NCBI GenBank assembly: GCA_951799445.1
Contig: OX637293.1
Span: 18,910,001 to 18,974,000, forward strand
Source: Pseudisothecium myosuroides
Taxonomy: Eukaryota > Streptophyta > Bryopsida > Hypnales > Lembophyllaceae
Length of the DNA stretch: 64,000 bases
Direction of reading: 5' to 3'
Part shown: positions 12,001 to 23,499 of the stretch, in pieces
How the letters are laid out: every line of letters starts with the position of its first letter
Position numbering within the stretch: position 1 is the stretch's first letter
Position numbers and translations under genes: made by a program
The notes under the pieces: generated by a model
The model's database searches: none
Told to the model about the DNA's origin: nothing
What the model saw: only the letters and a program-made list of their open reading frames with translations

Positions 12001-15000
12001 TTGAGTTGCTTCACTGACAATCGCAATCTTGTTTTCCCTGTGAAGAATTAGAAAAAGAACAAGTTGTATTAGATTGAAGAATGGAATTCATCTTTTTTTG
12101 GGATGGTATTGATGACATTTAATTACCACTTACAATCCTCATGAGTTTTGGTGACTAACAAAGTATCCAAACACTATTTGTCCACCTAGCTTAAAGTCCC
12201 AATTTTATTAATTTTCAACAATAGGATTTCTTAGCGCATTTGTTAAAATGTAATCTCTAAAGAGTTTAGAATCAAAATCCTTGTTGATTGCAAGACCATG
12301 TAATTCAAACTTCAAATGAAAGTTTCTTCCAAACATTTAGGTTGGAAAAGTAGCAAACATCAAATATTATCAATCAAACATTTATGTAAAAATGAATGGA
12401 CTCCACAAGTATTGCTAAAGTTGCTTCTCCAATGCATTCCCTACATGACTTGCAGGCGTAAAAGAATGTTCTACATGAAACAACAATTCATATTCATGTT
12501 TGACATGAATTTGAAAAATGTCAATGATGATAGAGCCTAGTAGTGAAAATTTTGTTTGTAAAAAACCTTAAACCTCATAACCTTTGCAACACTTAATTAA
12601 ATCATATTAAACCTTCAATCATTTCGTGAATGACTTGTGCAACTATTGAACCTCTAGTTGAGTCGACCAGTTCTATTCCCATATGGTAAAACTTTGATTT
12701 TGAGCTCAATGTTGCCTTTCAAATCATACATACTAGTTGAATTCCAATGCAATATTTTTGTTACATGAGGCAATAGTGCTATCTACCAAGATAAAATGTT
12801 TCTATTAGTTTGGCAAAACATCATAATTGTTATAAACTTTGAAATCACAAGTAAGGACAAATTAGTAAATGTAACAAAAAGAATTAAATTTATTTGAAAT
12901 ATCTTGAAGTTACTTTGAAAAATAATTTGAAAATTGTTTGAATAATAATTTTTTTTTTTTACACATAAACACCCTTCGTGATGACCTTCAAGACAAAATA
13001 GCACTTTCGAGCTAATTTAGCCTCTATAAAATTGATTGGCTAAATTTTAAAAATTTTATTTGTGAAATAATGCTTTCTTTATAGAAATTAATTGTTGGAA
13101 ATGATTTTGGTAAGAATAAAAACATTGTGAACTTTATTAATCTAATGTGTACGTAAAACTACATGAACTAGAGTATTTGAATAATTTGGAGTATTCACTT
13201 CAAAAGAAGGATAGAACAAAAAACATTATTTGGAAATTACATTTGAAAATCATTTTTAAAGTAGAAAATACAAATGAAATATCTACAATATTGTGTTGTT
13301 TAGATTCTTAAGACATGTAGCTTCAAATTGCAATGATTTATAGAATGCTTTCATTTTTTCAAAGCTTTGAAATGGAGTACAAAGAAGACTTATTAGTCTT
13401 CAGTGTCTTAGTTACAATCAATACCAAAAATGGATGCTTTGAAATTTACAAGCATGTTTGACCAAGGCGCATACACTTTGGGGATACAATGACTTTCAAT
13501 AGAGGTTATTTTTTTGCTCATCATTAGGAAATGATTTTGAGACACAAAAATCTATGTATTCATATTTTGTACCTCTTTTGAGTATTTGAAATAAGTATTT
13601 TCATGAGGTGTTTTACATATTGAAATTCTTTGATGCCTAAATTATTTTTACAATAAACAGAATAGAAAGTCTATAATATAGCAAAGGATTCAAATTATTC
13701 TAGTACTCAACTACATTTGGTTTTAGAACTTTTAGGTTTTTGAAGGATTTGTTATAGATATAGATATAAGTATATATTTTTAATATTCATTTCCATCTTC
13801 AACAATATCAACAATGAAATATGTATTTGCAAAACATGAGTACATATAGCTCACCGGCAAATGGTTCTCCACACAAAAACACTTGTCCAGATGTTCGATT
13901 GACGATTGCCATGCTTTGTACAATACCCCACAACTTCATTTTCTTCCTCTTTGATAGTGCAGAATATACATAGTCTGCATCTCCTGAATCACTCAAACCC
14001 GTGGACCCCAAGTCAATGTCTTCAATGTTGTGGTTCTCCAAGAGCAAGTCCATCATCGCTCCAAGCACTTTGTAACCCCCGACTGCTTTACATCCATAGA
14101 AACCAATTTTCTTCAAAGATTTGTTGGTCTTTAGGGCTTCCAAGATGGCCAAAACATTCTCAATCCCTTGTGTATCATCCAAAGATAAATCGTACCCTCT
14201 ACTCAAATCCAATTCCAATAAGGACGTGTTGGTGTGAATCATGTCAACTAAGGTTTCAATCCCCTCTTTTCCTCCAATTGATTGCCATAACTTAAGCTTG
14301 GTGAGGGTGGTATTGCGTTGAAGATTATGGTTCTTCGGCATGAGTGGATCCAACAACGCTTTCAATTCCATGCCACTAGAGAAATCACAAGATAGGTTTT
14401 CAAGAGATTGGTTGGAACACAATGCAGTTGCTATGCTGCTATATCCACTAGTGAAGGCCTTTTGAATTTCAATTCGATCAATATTGACCGAAAGTCTTTT
14501 GAGGGATGTGCTTGAGGCAAGCATGTCACTTATATGCTCAAATTGTGCATTTGATGTAAGAGAATGAAATTGCAATTCTTCAAGTACATTGGGAGGGCCT
14601 TGGAAGGGCTTCATGAGCTGCTCCATTCCCTCCCCGTCCAACTGCCCTGCGTGCATTTTGAATGATTTGAGGATTCGGAGATTCCGGGGCACACCAATAA
14701 TGGACATGAACTCCTGAGCCACCTCCTTTCCCATCTCACCCGAGAACTGGAGATTCGAGAACAAAAGGCCGAGATCTTGAATAGCATTGTTTGCGAGAAG
14801 CACACTCGATACACACTTGGCAAATCGGACTGGGGAGCCCTCGTGACAAGAAAAATAGACTCTTCTGAATGAGTTGCCAGACTCGCGGAGTGCGTCAGCA
14901 AATGCTTCCACGTGTTTGCAATAGTCGTCCCCATGGAGAAAGATGCTCACTCTTTCACGGAATACAATTTCTGATGACGCAACTGCCTCCAAAAACTCAT

Positions 15001-15292
15001 GATATCCTGCTTCCACGCCGGTGCCATGGTGAAATGTAAAATAGCCAAAGCGTCCAAAGTAAATTGTGAATGTAAAGTGAAAACACAAATGGTCGCATTC
15101 GCGGCTATCTTCGGGTAAGGAAGAGAGAAAGCGTGCGAACTCTGACTCCGGTTGCCCTTCCTGGGAAGACAAATGCTCCGCAGTCTCTCCGCTGGCAGGA
15201 TGGGAGGCAGGACTCCGAAGCCAACGAAGGAAGAAATCTTGCCAAGTCCAGAAGCTAAACAGCCTCACCAGGAAAGCGAACAGCTTCCTCAT
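9012..15292 (-). CDS. TRN1-like: TORNADO1-like LRR-Roc-COR (ROCO) protein, copy A, complete
   Basis: Exons are 15292-13855, 12037-10770 and 10433-9012, with GT-AG introns. They join in frame to 1375 codons plus TAA, close to the roughly 1380 residues of Arabidopsis TORNADO1. The ATG is preceded by an in-frame TGA. Ribonuclease-inhibitor-type leucine-rich repeats fill about residues 200-460. The P-loop GEPFAGKT is at 475-482, with the first intron cutting inside codon 480. The DMAGQ switch motif starts at 551 and THFD (G4) is at 629-632. The COR-like segment follows (ITNPHWF near 774), then a helical, coiled-coil-like stretch (about 1106-1159, rich in HH, KLD and E) and a C-terminal domain with conserved cysteines. 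ROCO proteins are GTP-binding scaffolds; TORNADO1 acts in leaf and root patterning and auxin distribution. No frameshift or stop is seen. Alternative: a lineage-specific ROCO paralogue rather than the TORNADO1 orthologue. Confidence 0.88.
10434..10769 (-). other. intron 2 of TORNADO1-like copy A
   Basis: Phase-0 intron with donor CAG|GTATTG and acceptor TGTAG|GTTTC on the minus strand. The equivalent intron in copy C (62383-62718) has the same borders and nearly the same length. The acceptor is destroyed (AG to AA) in the block B pseudogene. Confidence 0.85.
12038..13854 (-). other. intron 1 of TORNADO1-like copy A (splits the P-loop)
   Basis: 1.8-kb phase-1 intron with donor GCCG|GTGAGC and acceptor TTCACAG|GGAAAAC. 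Splicing rebuilds the glycine of GKT in the Walker A motif. If retained, translation adds 15 residues and stops, giving a 494-residue LRR-only product without a GTPase. The interior is AT-rich with no gene or clear element seen. Confidence 0.85.
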
Positions 15293-16077
15293 GCTGGTCT
15301 CGGCCCCGAGGCAGCTTCAATGAAAAATCTCACCGACAAAACAGAAGTTGCGGTGATCAGAAGAGGTCGAGGCTTGCGACCGTGTTAGCGTCGGTCCTCC
15401 AAACCCCAGCGACCCGACTCCCTGCTGTGCAATCCAAATACCTCACCCACGTACTTCCCAAGTTACACAACGTCGTCACTGACCTTCAATCGTTTTTACC
15501 AAATTTAAAGCCATCATGTGCCTGCAACATGTCACAGTGAAAACGGTGAAGTTCTTGCAACAGGTCGTGTGCACTGTGTACCAAGTGATTCATCCAGCCA
15601 AGCATGAGGAAGGGAAGGGAGAATTACAGCGACTATTCTCACAGACTGTGCTCTAAAGCATCAGCCGCATCAAAGGGACAGGAAGTGAATCCTCAAGCAG
15701 GATGTAACTGGTCACCCCGATGTGAGCACCCAAGCTTGCCAAGGCGAGCAAGGATCACTAATCCCTCATGGTTCTATCAACAGATCTCTCTTGAGGCAAA
15801 TTTCTCTCATCTCAAGACGAGCAGCAAACTCTAAACAGCACCAGACCACCGAGGATCGGACAGAGAAGCAAAGCACTCGCGCGGATCATGCCTGTCGACA
15901 AGAAATGGCAGAGTGCTCCCTTAACGTTTAGTTTGCACGACAGATAAGCTCATGGAGCTCCGTGGACATACACTTGGAAACACGCATCCTCCACCCAGAG
16001 ACTCTCGGCGTTGGGAACCCCAAACCCGTGACTGTTCTTTACTCGCCCCAGCTACATGCAAACTGATCCACACCAAA
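15293..16077 (-). promoter_or_regulatory. 5' region of TORNADO1-like copy A
   Basis: GC-richer than the spacer and colinear in patches with the upstream region of the block B pseudogene (44072-44410, 44936-45140, 45470-45560). It should include the 5' untranslated region and promoter. No TATA box can be fixed with confidence. Open frames on either strand are not kept in block B. Confidence 0.5.
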
Positions 16078-17345
16078 GCCACCTCCACACGTCCAGGTTT
16101 ACCATTTCTCTTTCCACTCCCAGTCTGCCGAAGAAACAGGACGAATTGTCGGTGAACAAACCCGGAATTCACGGGCTGAGGTGTTGAACCTCTTGCTTTC
16201 ATCGCACAAGTGTGACGCAATTCACAAAACAAAATGATGTAAAGACAAGAACAATGAGATCGAGTGAAGAGTAGTAGTAGCATAGAAGAAGTAAACGCCG
16301 ACACTCGTTGGATACAAGAGCTCACCTGAGGGTTCCGTGCCCTTCAGTGGCCCTAATCAGCAAGCTCCTCCACGCCGAAACCAAATCTCCGCAGGTCGGG
16401 ATTGACAATTCTTGCTCACCTCCCGTCTGCCGCAAAAACAGGACAAATTGTCGGTAAGCAAACCCTGGATGACAGAACTCTGGCCATGGCCTCTCACACT
16501 CTCCGCATCCAGAGTGACCAAAATGAAACTCAAGACGAAACATCAGTTACGACACAAGATCAGAGGAAGAGTAGTGGGTACAATTCTGCACCAAACCAAA
16601 GTCAAAGTCGGCACTCGTTTATTAACCTCACCTGAAACGGCAGGAAGGGTTCCGTGTGGCCAGCCTTTTCCAGAGATTCAGCACTCTTGCTCCGCTCCCA
16701 GTCTGTCGACGAAACAATACATAGTGTCGGAACAAGAATCCTGGCCCTCCTGCCTCACTCTCTTCGTATCAATTGCGCCGGAAAGCAAACACACATCCAG
16801 AAGCAGGCTATGGTGAATGACCGAGAGAGGACACTACTAGTGCTCGGACTCACAAAAGTGAAGGCAGCGCCTAGAAACAAAAGAGAGGGAGGCAAAACAG
16901 GCACTGACAATCTTTGGTCATCTGGGCAGTGTCTTGAAGAAGGCATACTCGTACACTATCAGTGTATTATTATGGTTGAGCTCTGAGACGGGTTTCATGA
17001 CCTTAACTGCAAATATTTGCCGATCTAGAGGTCTCCTACATCTTGCTAATACACAATTTGACATGCCAGCTTACGGCAGTGGTCACACGCGGTAACGTAC
17101 AACTCGTTCTTGGATATTTACCGAGAATCTTGCGCACTGATTGCCTGCTTTTACGGCAGCGGTATTGGAACCCCCTCGTGAACAGTAATTTCACTCAAAC
17201 GCGGTAGCGTACAGTACAACTCGTTTTCGGATATTCACCGAGAATCCTGCGCACTGCTTGCCAGCTTCAGTGGACCCCTGGTAACGTAACTGCGATACGC
17301 AAGCCGTGTAACTGCGTGGAACAGGCGCGCTAAGTAGTATTGTAA
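16078..17345. repeat. 1.2-kb direct repeat R1, with three internal modules
   Basis: It recurs at 19106-20290 with high identity (R2). Inside R1 a module of about 300 bp is repeated about three times with divergence. Each has a segment like CAGTCTGCCGAAGAAACAGG followed by AATTGTCGGT (near 16120, 16425 and 16700). On the minus strand each module ends in a donor-like CAG|GTGAG (near 16328 and 16632), and two encode a related stretch RQFVLFLRQTG. These look like duplicated exon-intron units, but I do not recognise the protein. Fragments of R1 also occur in block B (45590-45860, 48060-48240). Confidence 0.75.
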
Positions 17346-17795
17346 TCGTTCAATTTGATGCAAATGAATTCATTTATTGCCGACGCCAACGAGCATGGTC
17401 AAGCCTGGAGGGCCCCAAATGGACCAAATTTGCAGTCAATCTTCATCAAGTGCAGAGTGCAGACAGTGGCACATGACAGTGAATCCTTACTTTCCCGTCC
17501 CCGTAAGGTACGAGGTCCATGAAGCGCCAATTTAAGCGTCCGTAAATTCTTCATAGGCCAGAAGTGACAAACAGTAAGTAACGGACATCTTCGAATACCT
17601 GGGCTTCAGAGGCGTCGGCATACTCTCCCTTTCCTGTTGCTTCGTGCCCTTTTCTGTTGCTTCGTCGAAAGAAAGAAATATGTTGTCCGTGTTGCTGTGA
17701 AGAATAGCCTGCAAAGACGAGTGTGAAGAAACACCACGTTGTTGATTCTTCACAGCAATTGATGATAACTAGTGTGAAATTCTTTTAACTAATTC
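17346..17795. other. unassigned stretch between R1 and the ABCB remnant
   Basis: Contains sequence matching 48060-48220 of block B, and a stretch near 17546-17600 resembling 21115-21160, which flanks the other ABCB fragment. An inverted GTGAAGAA/TTCTTCAC pattern surrounds 17695-17755 and recurs at 21850-21920. No gene seen. Confidence 0.4.
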
Positions 17796-19040
17796 CGTGG
17801 ATGATATCTACATCAGAAGAGGGTTTACCTGCATTGAACTATGAAACTCCTGCTGATTTCGGCGTCGGTGTCAGCTCCCAAATTAGCTAGCCGTTCGGCG
17901 TTGGAATTAGGGTTTCAGCAGCGATCGAGCAATTCAGATCTTGTTCAACCTAACTGACATCGGTGTGTGCTCGACTGCGGGACCTTCGGGATCGTTATAC
18001 ATCAAATTTCTGCTCTCGTAAGTTTAGATGATGTATATTAGGAACTTAAGCAAATAACATCGATCGATTGAGCTCCTTATTGATGCTCAATTGCAGTGCT
18101 TCAATAGGTGCTCTCCTTTCAACGGATGCGGCAGCCAAGAAAACACCCGCTCAATTGTGGTACAGAACATCCGCACTATCATCTGTGGACAAACCATAGC
18201 TTTCATTGCCGACTGGCGACTCTCACTTCTGGTGCTGGCCCATGTTCCACTCTTAGGCTCACAAGGGTTACTTCCAGATGAAAATGATGCCGGGTTCCAG
18301 CAACGATACCAAGGTTTGAAATTTTCAAAGTCGATTATCTCTATGTCTATTTGTGGCTGTCACCATTCGAAATTCATGTCAAGTACATGCCTGTTGTGGA
18401 ATTTTATGTCGTGCAACCCTATTCTTATGATGTGTTCAGATGGCGTAGGAGGAAGCTAGTCGCATTCCAAGCAAACTGTGTTGCCTTTCTGCTCTGAAGA
18501 GAAGGTTATTAATTTATAAAATGAGAAATTAATGCCAAAAAGCTCTGAAGAGTGGAACACGACCAGGCTACATTAGTGGAGCAGGCTTGGCCTTCTCCAA
18601 CTTCGTCCTCTTTACCTGCTCTGCCCTTCCCTTGCATTCTAGTATGAATCGAAATTGGTGCAGCAGAGTAAAACTAGCTTTGGCGATGTTTGCAAGGTTT
18701 TCTTTGCCATCACCATGAGCGGTACCGGTGTCTCACAATCCGTCAATTTGACACTTGATGCAACCAAGACTAAACTCGCCATAAATTATGTGTTTGAGCT
18801 GCTTGATCGAAAGTCGCTCATCGATCCTTTTGACATGTCCGGAAAGACGTAAAAGACAGTGTATGGGGACATTCAGCTCCGCAACACAAACTTCACTTAT
18901 CTGTCTAGGCCTACAATTCCCATATTCAGAGATTTGAGCCTCACTGTGCCTGTTGGCAAGGCTAACCTTCCCGATTTCAATTTGTAGGTGAAGAAATCGG
19001 GAGGCCAACTTTGGGTTTACCGTGAATCGCACGCTGCAGT
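17796..19040 (+). pseudogene. ABCB: ABC transporter B-subfamily (P-glycoprotein-like) pseudogene fragment
   Basis: Pieces in shifting frames match the first transmembrane half and linker of plant ABCB transporters: SEEGL near 17805, LSTDAAA near 18113, TIAFIADWRL and LVLAHVPLLGSQG (18180-18270), GYISGAGLAFSNF (about 18570), then a longer segment at 18652-18852 with KTSFGDV..FF..TMS and VFELLDRKS..DPFD. After a TAA the match continues to LTVPVGK (about 18960). The next element should be Walker A, but only a KSGG-like trace remains before R2 begins. About 200 bp at 17867-18068 is foreign. The family pumps auxin or other small molecules across the plasma membrane. Multiple frame breaks and stops make this a dead fragment. 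Confidence 0.85.
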
Positions 19041-19105
19041 TTTCTTTAGGATATCAGGGTTTTAGTCTGAACGTGTGCAAGTGTTTTGATCTCATTACTG
19101 TTCAG

Positions 19106-20290
19106 AATGAGCCACCTCCACACGTCCAGGTTTACCATTCTCTTTCCACTCCCAGTCTGCCGAAGAAACATGACGAACTGTCGGTGAACAAACCCGGGAT
19201 TCACGCGCTGAGGTGTTGAACCTCTTGCTTTGATCGCAGAAGTGTGACGGAATTGACAAAACAAAATGATAAGAAGACTAGAACAATGAAATCGAGTGAA
19301 GAGTAGTAGTAGCATAGAAGAAGCCAAGGTCGACACTCGTTGAAAACAAGAGCTCACCTGAAAACGCCAGTAGGGTTCCGTGCCCTTTAGTAGCCCAAAT
19401 CAGCAAGCTCCTCCACCCCAAAACCAAACCTCCGGAGGTCGAGATTGACAATTCTTGCTCACCTCCCAGCCTGACGCAAAAACAGGACAAATTATCGGTA
19501 AACAAACCCTGGATGACAGAACTCTGGCCATGGCCTCTCACACTCTCCGCATCCAGAGTGACCAAAATGAAACACAAAACGAAACATCAATTACGACACA
19601 AGACCAGAGGAAGAGTAGTGGTAGAATTCTGCACCAAACCAAAGTCAAAGTCGGCACTCGTTTACTAATCCAAGACCTCACCTGAATCGGCAGGAAGGGT
19701 TCCCTGTGGCCAGCCTTTTCCAGAGATTCAGCACTCTTGCTCCGCTCCCAGTCTGTCGACGAAACAATACATAGTGTCGGAACAAGAATCCTGGCCCTCC
19801 TGCCTCTCTCTCTTCGCATCAATTGTGCCGGAAAGCAAACACAAATCCAGAAGCAGGCTATGGTGAATGACCGAGAGAGGAACACTACTAGTGCTCGGAC
19901 TCACAAAAGTGAAAGCAGTGCCGCGAAACAAAACAGAGGGAGACACTGACAATGCTCAGCTTGGTCATCCGGGTTAAGAAGGCATACTCGTATAGTGTCA
20001 GTGTATTACTGGATAGAATCCATGGTAACATTATGGTTGAAGTCTCAGACGGGTTTCATGACCTTAACTGCAAATATTAGATCTAAGGTAGAGCTCTCCT
20101 ACACCTTGCTAATACACAAATTGACATGTCAGCTTACGGCAGTGGTCAAACGCGGTAACGAACAGTACAACTCGTTCTTGGATATTCACCTAGAACTGAA
20201 TCCTGCGCACTGATTGCCACCTTGGTCCACCTTGGTAACTGTGATATGCAAGTGTGTACACTTGCGTGGAACAGGCGCGTTTATTAGTGA
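19106..20290. repeat. direct repeat R2, second copy of R1
   Basis: Near-identical to 16078-17345 over most of its length, including the three internal modules and the minus-strand RQFVLFLRQTG-like reading (near 19480). Together R1 and R2 bracket the plus-strand ABCB fragment, so the arrangement could have arisen by tandem duplication followed by insertion, or by duplication of a unit carrying the ABCB piece. Minus-strand open frames at 19278-19577 and 19538-19885 are parts of this repeat. No product recognised. Confidence 0.75.
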
Positions 20291-20880
20291 CCGTTCAATC
20301 TGATGCAAATAAATAAATTTGATGACGATGCCAACTCAACGAGCACGGACAATCCAAGTGGAGGGTCACAAGTGGACCAAATTTGCAGACAATCTTCACC
20401 AAGTGCAGACTCAGTTTTCCCTCCCGTAACTTACCTGCAATTAGTTGACGCAGTCCAGGCAAGCGAGACCACACGGCACACTGTGAACGAGGCCTGGGCT
20501 CCACACGGCGGAGACCGACTGAAGAATATTTCAGCAGCTGTTGGCAGGAGCTACCGATTTTGTAAATTAAGTTATCACTTGTCTGCATGACCCACAGGGT
20601 TCTCGTGGCCGGGCCGGCTTGACCTGAAGGAAGATTGGATATCCCATGCAGACTGATTGGCAAGTGGACACTACAAAAAGTCAGTTCGATCGGGCCACCA
20701 ATAGGATAACGTATCAGGTACGCGCACCTGTAACGGACAACTGAGCACAGTTACCATCATTAAACAAATATTTATTTTATCTTTCTTTTTTTTTGGGTCG
20801 GAAACGGTGATCATTGCATTAAAAAACACAAGAGAACAATATTTATTTTATCTTATTGGCCTCCACAAACAGATTGTGGG
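20291..20880. other. unassigned, shared with block B
   Basis: 20450-20600 matches 48890-49030 of block B, including the runs around AAGCGAGACC and the ACTGAAGAAT segment, so it is part of the ancestral block upstream of the TORNADO1-like gene. No gene seen. Confidence 0.5.
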
Positions 20881-21930
20881 CGTCTAGCCCAAGTCGAGAC
20901 TGCCAAGCAGGATTGAACTAAGCTTAACCATCCCATTCGTCCAGTAGGGATATCGCAGTGCTCTTGCCTGACCCCGACTTGCCAACGAGTGCCCGGCCAC
21001 GATCTACTCACAATACAAAAATCACACATTCACTACGCTAATACTGCTGAACGTTTAACATCAACGGTGACAAATATGAAGCACCTTAAGACGTCCACAA
21101 TGACAACAAACAAACTCTTCACAGGCCAGAAATGACATAAGCAGGGCTTCAAATAGAACGGATCTGGCCAACAGGCGGTGTGAGGCTCGAATCGACAAAG
21201 CTAGTTTTGCAGTTTTTCCCTGCTGCACCGATTTCGATCCATACCAAAATGCATGTGCATAGCATGTAAAGAGGCGAAGTTTAAGAAGCCCAAGCCTGTT
21301 CCACTAATGTAGCCTTGTCGTATTCCAATCTTTAGAGGTTTTGGCATTTCTCATTGTATAAATTAACCAACTTCTTTCAGAGCAGAGAGACGACACAGTT
21401 TGCTTGCAATGTGACTGGCATCCTCATACGCTATCTGAACACATCATAAGAACAGGGTTGCACGACGTATGATACCACAACAGGCATGTATTAAACACGA
21501 ATTTCGAATGCTGACAGTCACAAAATCACATAAGGCAATCGACAATGAAAATTGCGAACGTTGGCATCTTTGCTGAAACCCTGCATCATTTTCATCTGGA
21601 AGTACCCTTGTGAGCCTAAGAGTGGAACAGGGGCCAGGACCAGAAGTAAGAGTCGCCAGTCGGCAATGATTGTCCACAGACGATACTGAACCACAAGTGA
21701 GAGGGTGTCTGCCACCATACTCTTCATGACTGCCACATCCGTTGAATGGCGAGCATCAATAAGGAGCTCATAATTCAATCCAAGTAAGCCCTCTTCTGAT
21801 GTAGATATCATCGACGGAATTCGTTAAAAAGACTTCACACTAGTTATCACCAATTGCTGTGAAGAATCAACACCGTAGTGTTTCTTCACACTATTCTTTT
21901 CAGGCTATTCTTCACAGCATTGTGGACAGC
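20881..21930 (-). pseudogene. ABCB: second ABCB pseudogene fragment, inverted relative to the first
   Basis: Read on the minus strand from about 21811: SEEGLLGLNYELLIDARHST, then SLVVQ, IIADWRLLLLVLAPVPLLGS (20 residues) and KMMQGFS. Further on, at 20992-20927, a perfect Walker A (ALVGKSGSGKSTAISLL) of the first nucleotide-binding domain is followed at once by TAA. The part between is broken by frameshifts. It matches the plus-strand fragment at 17740-19040 and its flanks (TCTTCACAGCAATTG region), so the two form a large imperfect inverted duplication. Each retains pieces the other lost. Clearly nonfunctional. Confidence 0.82.
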
Positions 21931-22164
21931 TTTTTTTTCTTCCGTAGATGATCTGGGTGGAGTTCATGATCGGGGTTGGGTTGGATGGGCTGGACTAGTA
22001 ACCATCATGGAGGAGATGGACTGACTGGACTGGAACTGGAACTAACTGGGGCTGAGCCTAATAGAGTCACCAGTTGTATAGCAGATCACATCAGTTCTGT
22101 TCAAGACAAATAGACCCATGACAACTTGTCAATAAGATGGAGAAGAAAGAGAAGAAAGTACTGG

Positions 22165-23017
22165 TAAGGTAACTACACCTAAAATGGACCGCTCATGAAT
22201 GTCAACCCCTATTTTTGAACTAAAAATGCATGGGGAGGAAACCGAAAATGGTGCCTAGTAAGGTAGAAGTACCTATTTCCGATAACTTAAGGGATTTCGC
22301 AACAAGTCATGAGCAGTTTAAGGCGTAGGAAATTTTTTGCATGTAGAAAGATACGAACTATGGTGATTCCCAAATTTTGTAATTTTATTTGCAAAATTGA
22401 AGTTACTATGAATTTTGGGAGTCTAAAAGTTGTCCGGACTAGTAGCCAACATCTAGAGTCATCCAATTCCAATCATCTAAAGAACTACTTTTCCACTCAC
22501 TATTTCCTACTTTCTTCCTCACTATTTTGGATATGTGTCATAACCTTATTAGTCCCAACCTCGAAAAAACACATTCCAAGCTTTTCAACTGTGGTTGGAA
22601 ATAGTGCCCCCTATAGGTTGGTTATGGGTCATGATCAACTATGGGTGCATCTACCTTAAAGGACAAGTGTAAGAGTCCATTTCGACTAGTGTGCAGCTCT
22701 ATTAATAGAATTGTAGAGGTGGCAACCTCCCAAGTGGTCCATTTTGAATACACTTTTTGTTCGTTTAACTTCTTGTTTTTGACATTTCTTCATGTGCATC
22801 AAATTGATTTTGGCATCACCTAAGTGACACTTTTAACACCCTACATCTTGTATCTTTGAAAATTTGTAACTAATTCACAATGCATCCAAAAATTATGAAA
22901 CCGCTTGCATTTTGATTCAAAGTCCTTCATGTATATACAAAAATTGTTGTTCATTTTCTAGAGCATACAGATCATGCCATAGAGCTTAACTGTGCGATTT
23001 TAGGTGTAGTTACCTTA
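22165..23017. mobile_element. 850-bp TA-flanked TIR element, AGGTAACTACACC ends
   Basis: Left end TA then AGGTAACTACACCTAAAAT; right end ATTTTAGGTGTAGTTACCT then TA. The inverted ends match over about 19 bp. The terminal AGGTA and TA flanks are shared with the elements at 43183, 45146 and 48479. The interior is noncoding. There is no empty site in the window for this copy. Confidence 0.65.
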
Positions 23018-23470
23018 ATTGTTGCCGTTGTACTGTGCAAATTGTCTACCCAAGTACAACAACTTGAAGCCTCCGATCTCTGAGTATAAGTGGAGTTGAG
23101 CAAGGATGCCCAAGAGAAGATGGAAAACTTCCAAGGGCGAGTTGTCAGCCTACAGATGGCCTTGTAGCAACACCAAGTCAATTTGCCATCTTAATACTCC
23201 TTGTTTCGGGCCTACAAACTGCAAAGAGATGTTTTTCTTGACATCATTGGACTACAAAAAGGAATCAGTTTAGCCAAGGATGAGTTTGAGGAAATTGGGG
23301 CTATGGCAAGTCGACACCAGATCCAACAAAATTTGATTTGTGAGATGCTGGCAAGAAGCAATTTGATTCTGGACGATTGGACTTTACTTCGTCATCCAAT
23401 TGCGAATATGGGAGCAAAAGTGATCCTATATATTCTACAAGATTGGGAGAGAATCTGATTTCATCTTTGA
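23018..23470 (+). other. unrecognised open frame of 85 codons
   Basis: A frame at 23201-23458 gives a helix-prone, charged 85-residue peptide with KDEFEEIGAMASRHQ and ILDDWTLLRHP. I do not recognise it. It could be a fragment of a retroelement gag-like or coiled-coil protein. No start context, neighbours or second copy support a gene. Confidence 0.2.
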
Positions 23471-23499
23471 AGCAAGAAAAATGTTATAATTCAAATTTC

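Noticed and set aside
15921..16325. 134-codon minus-strand frame as a protein gene
   Set aside because: It spans an R1 module boundary with splice-like sites. No recognised domain, and the frame is not kept in R2 or block B.
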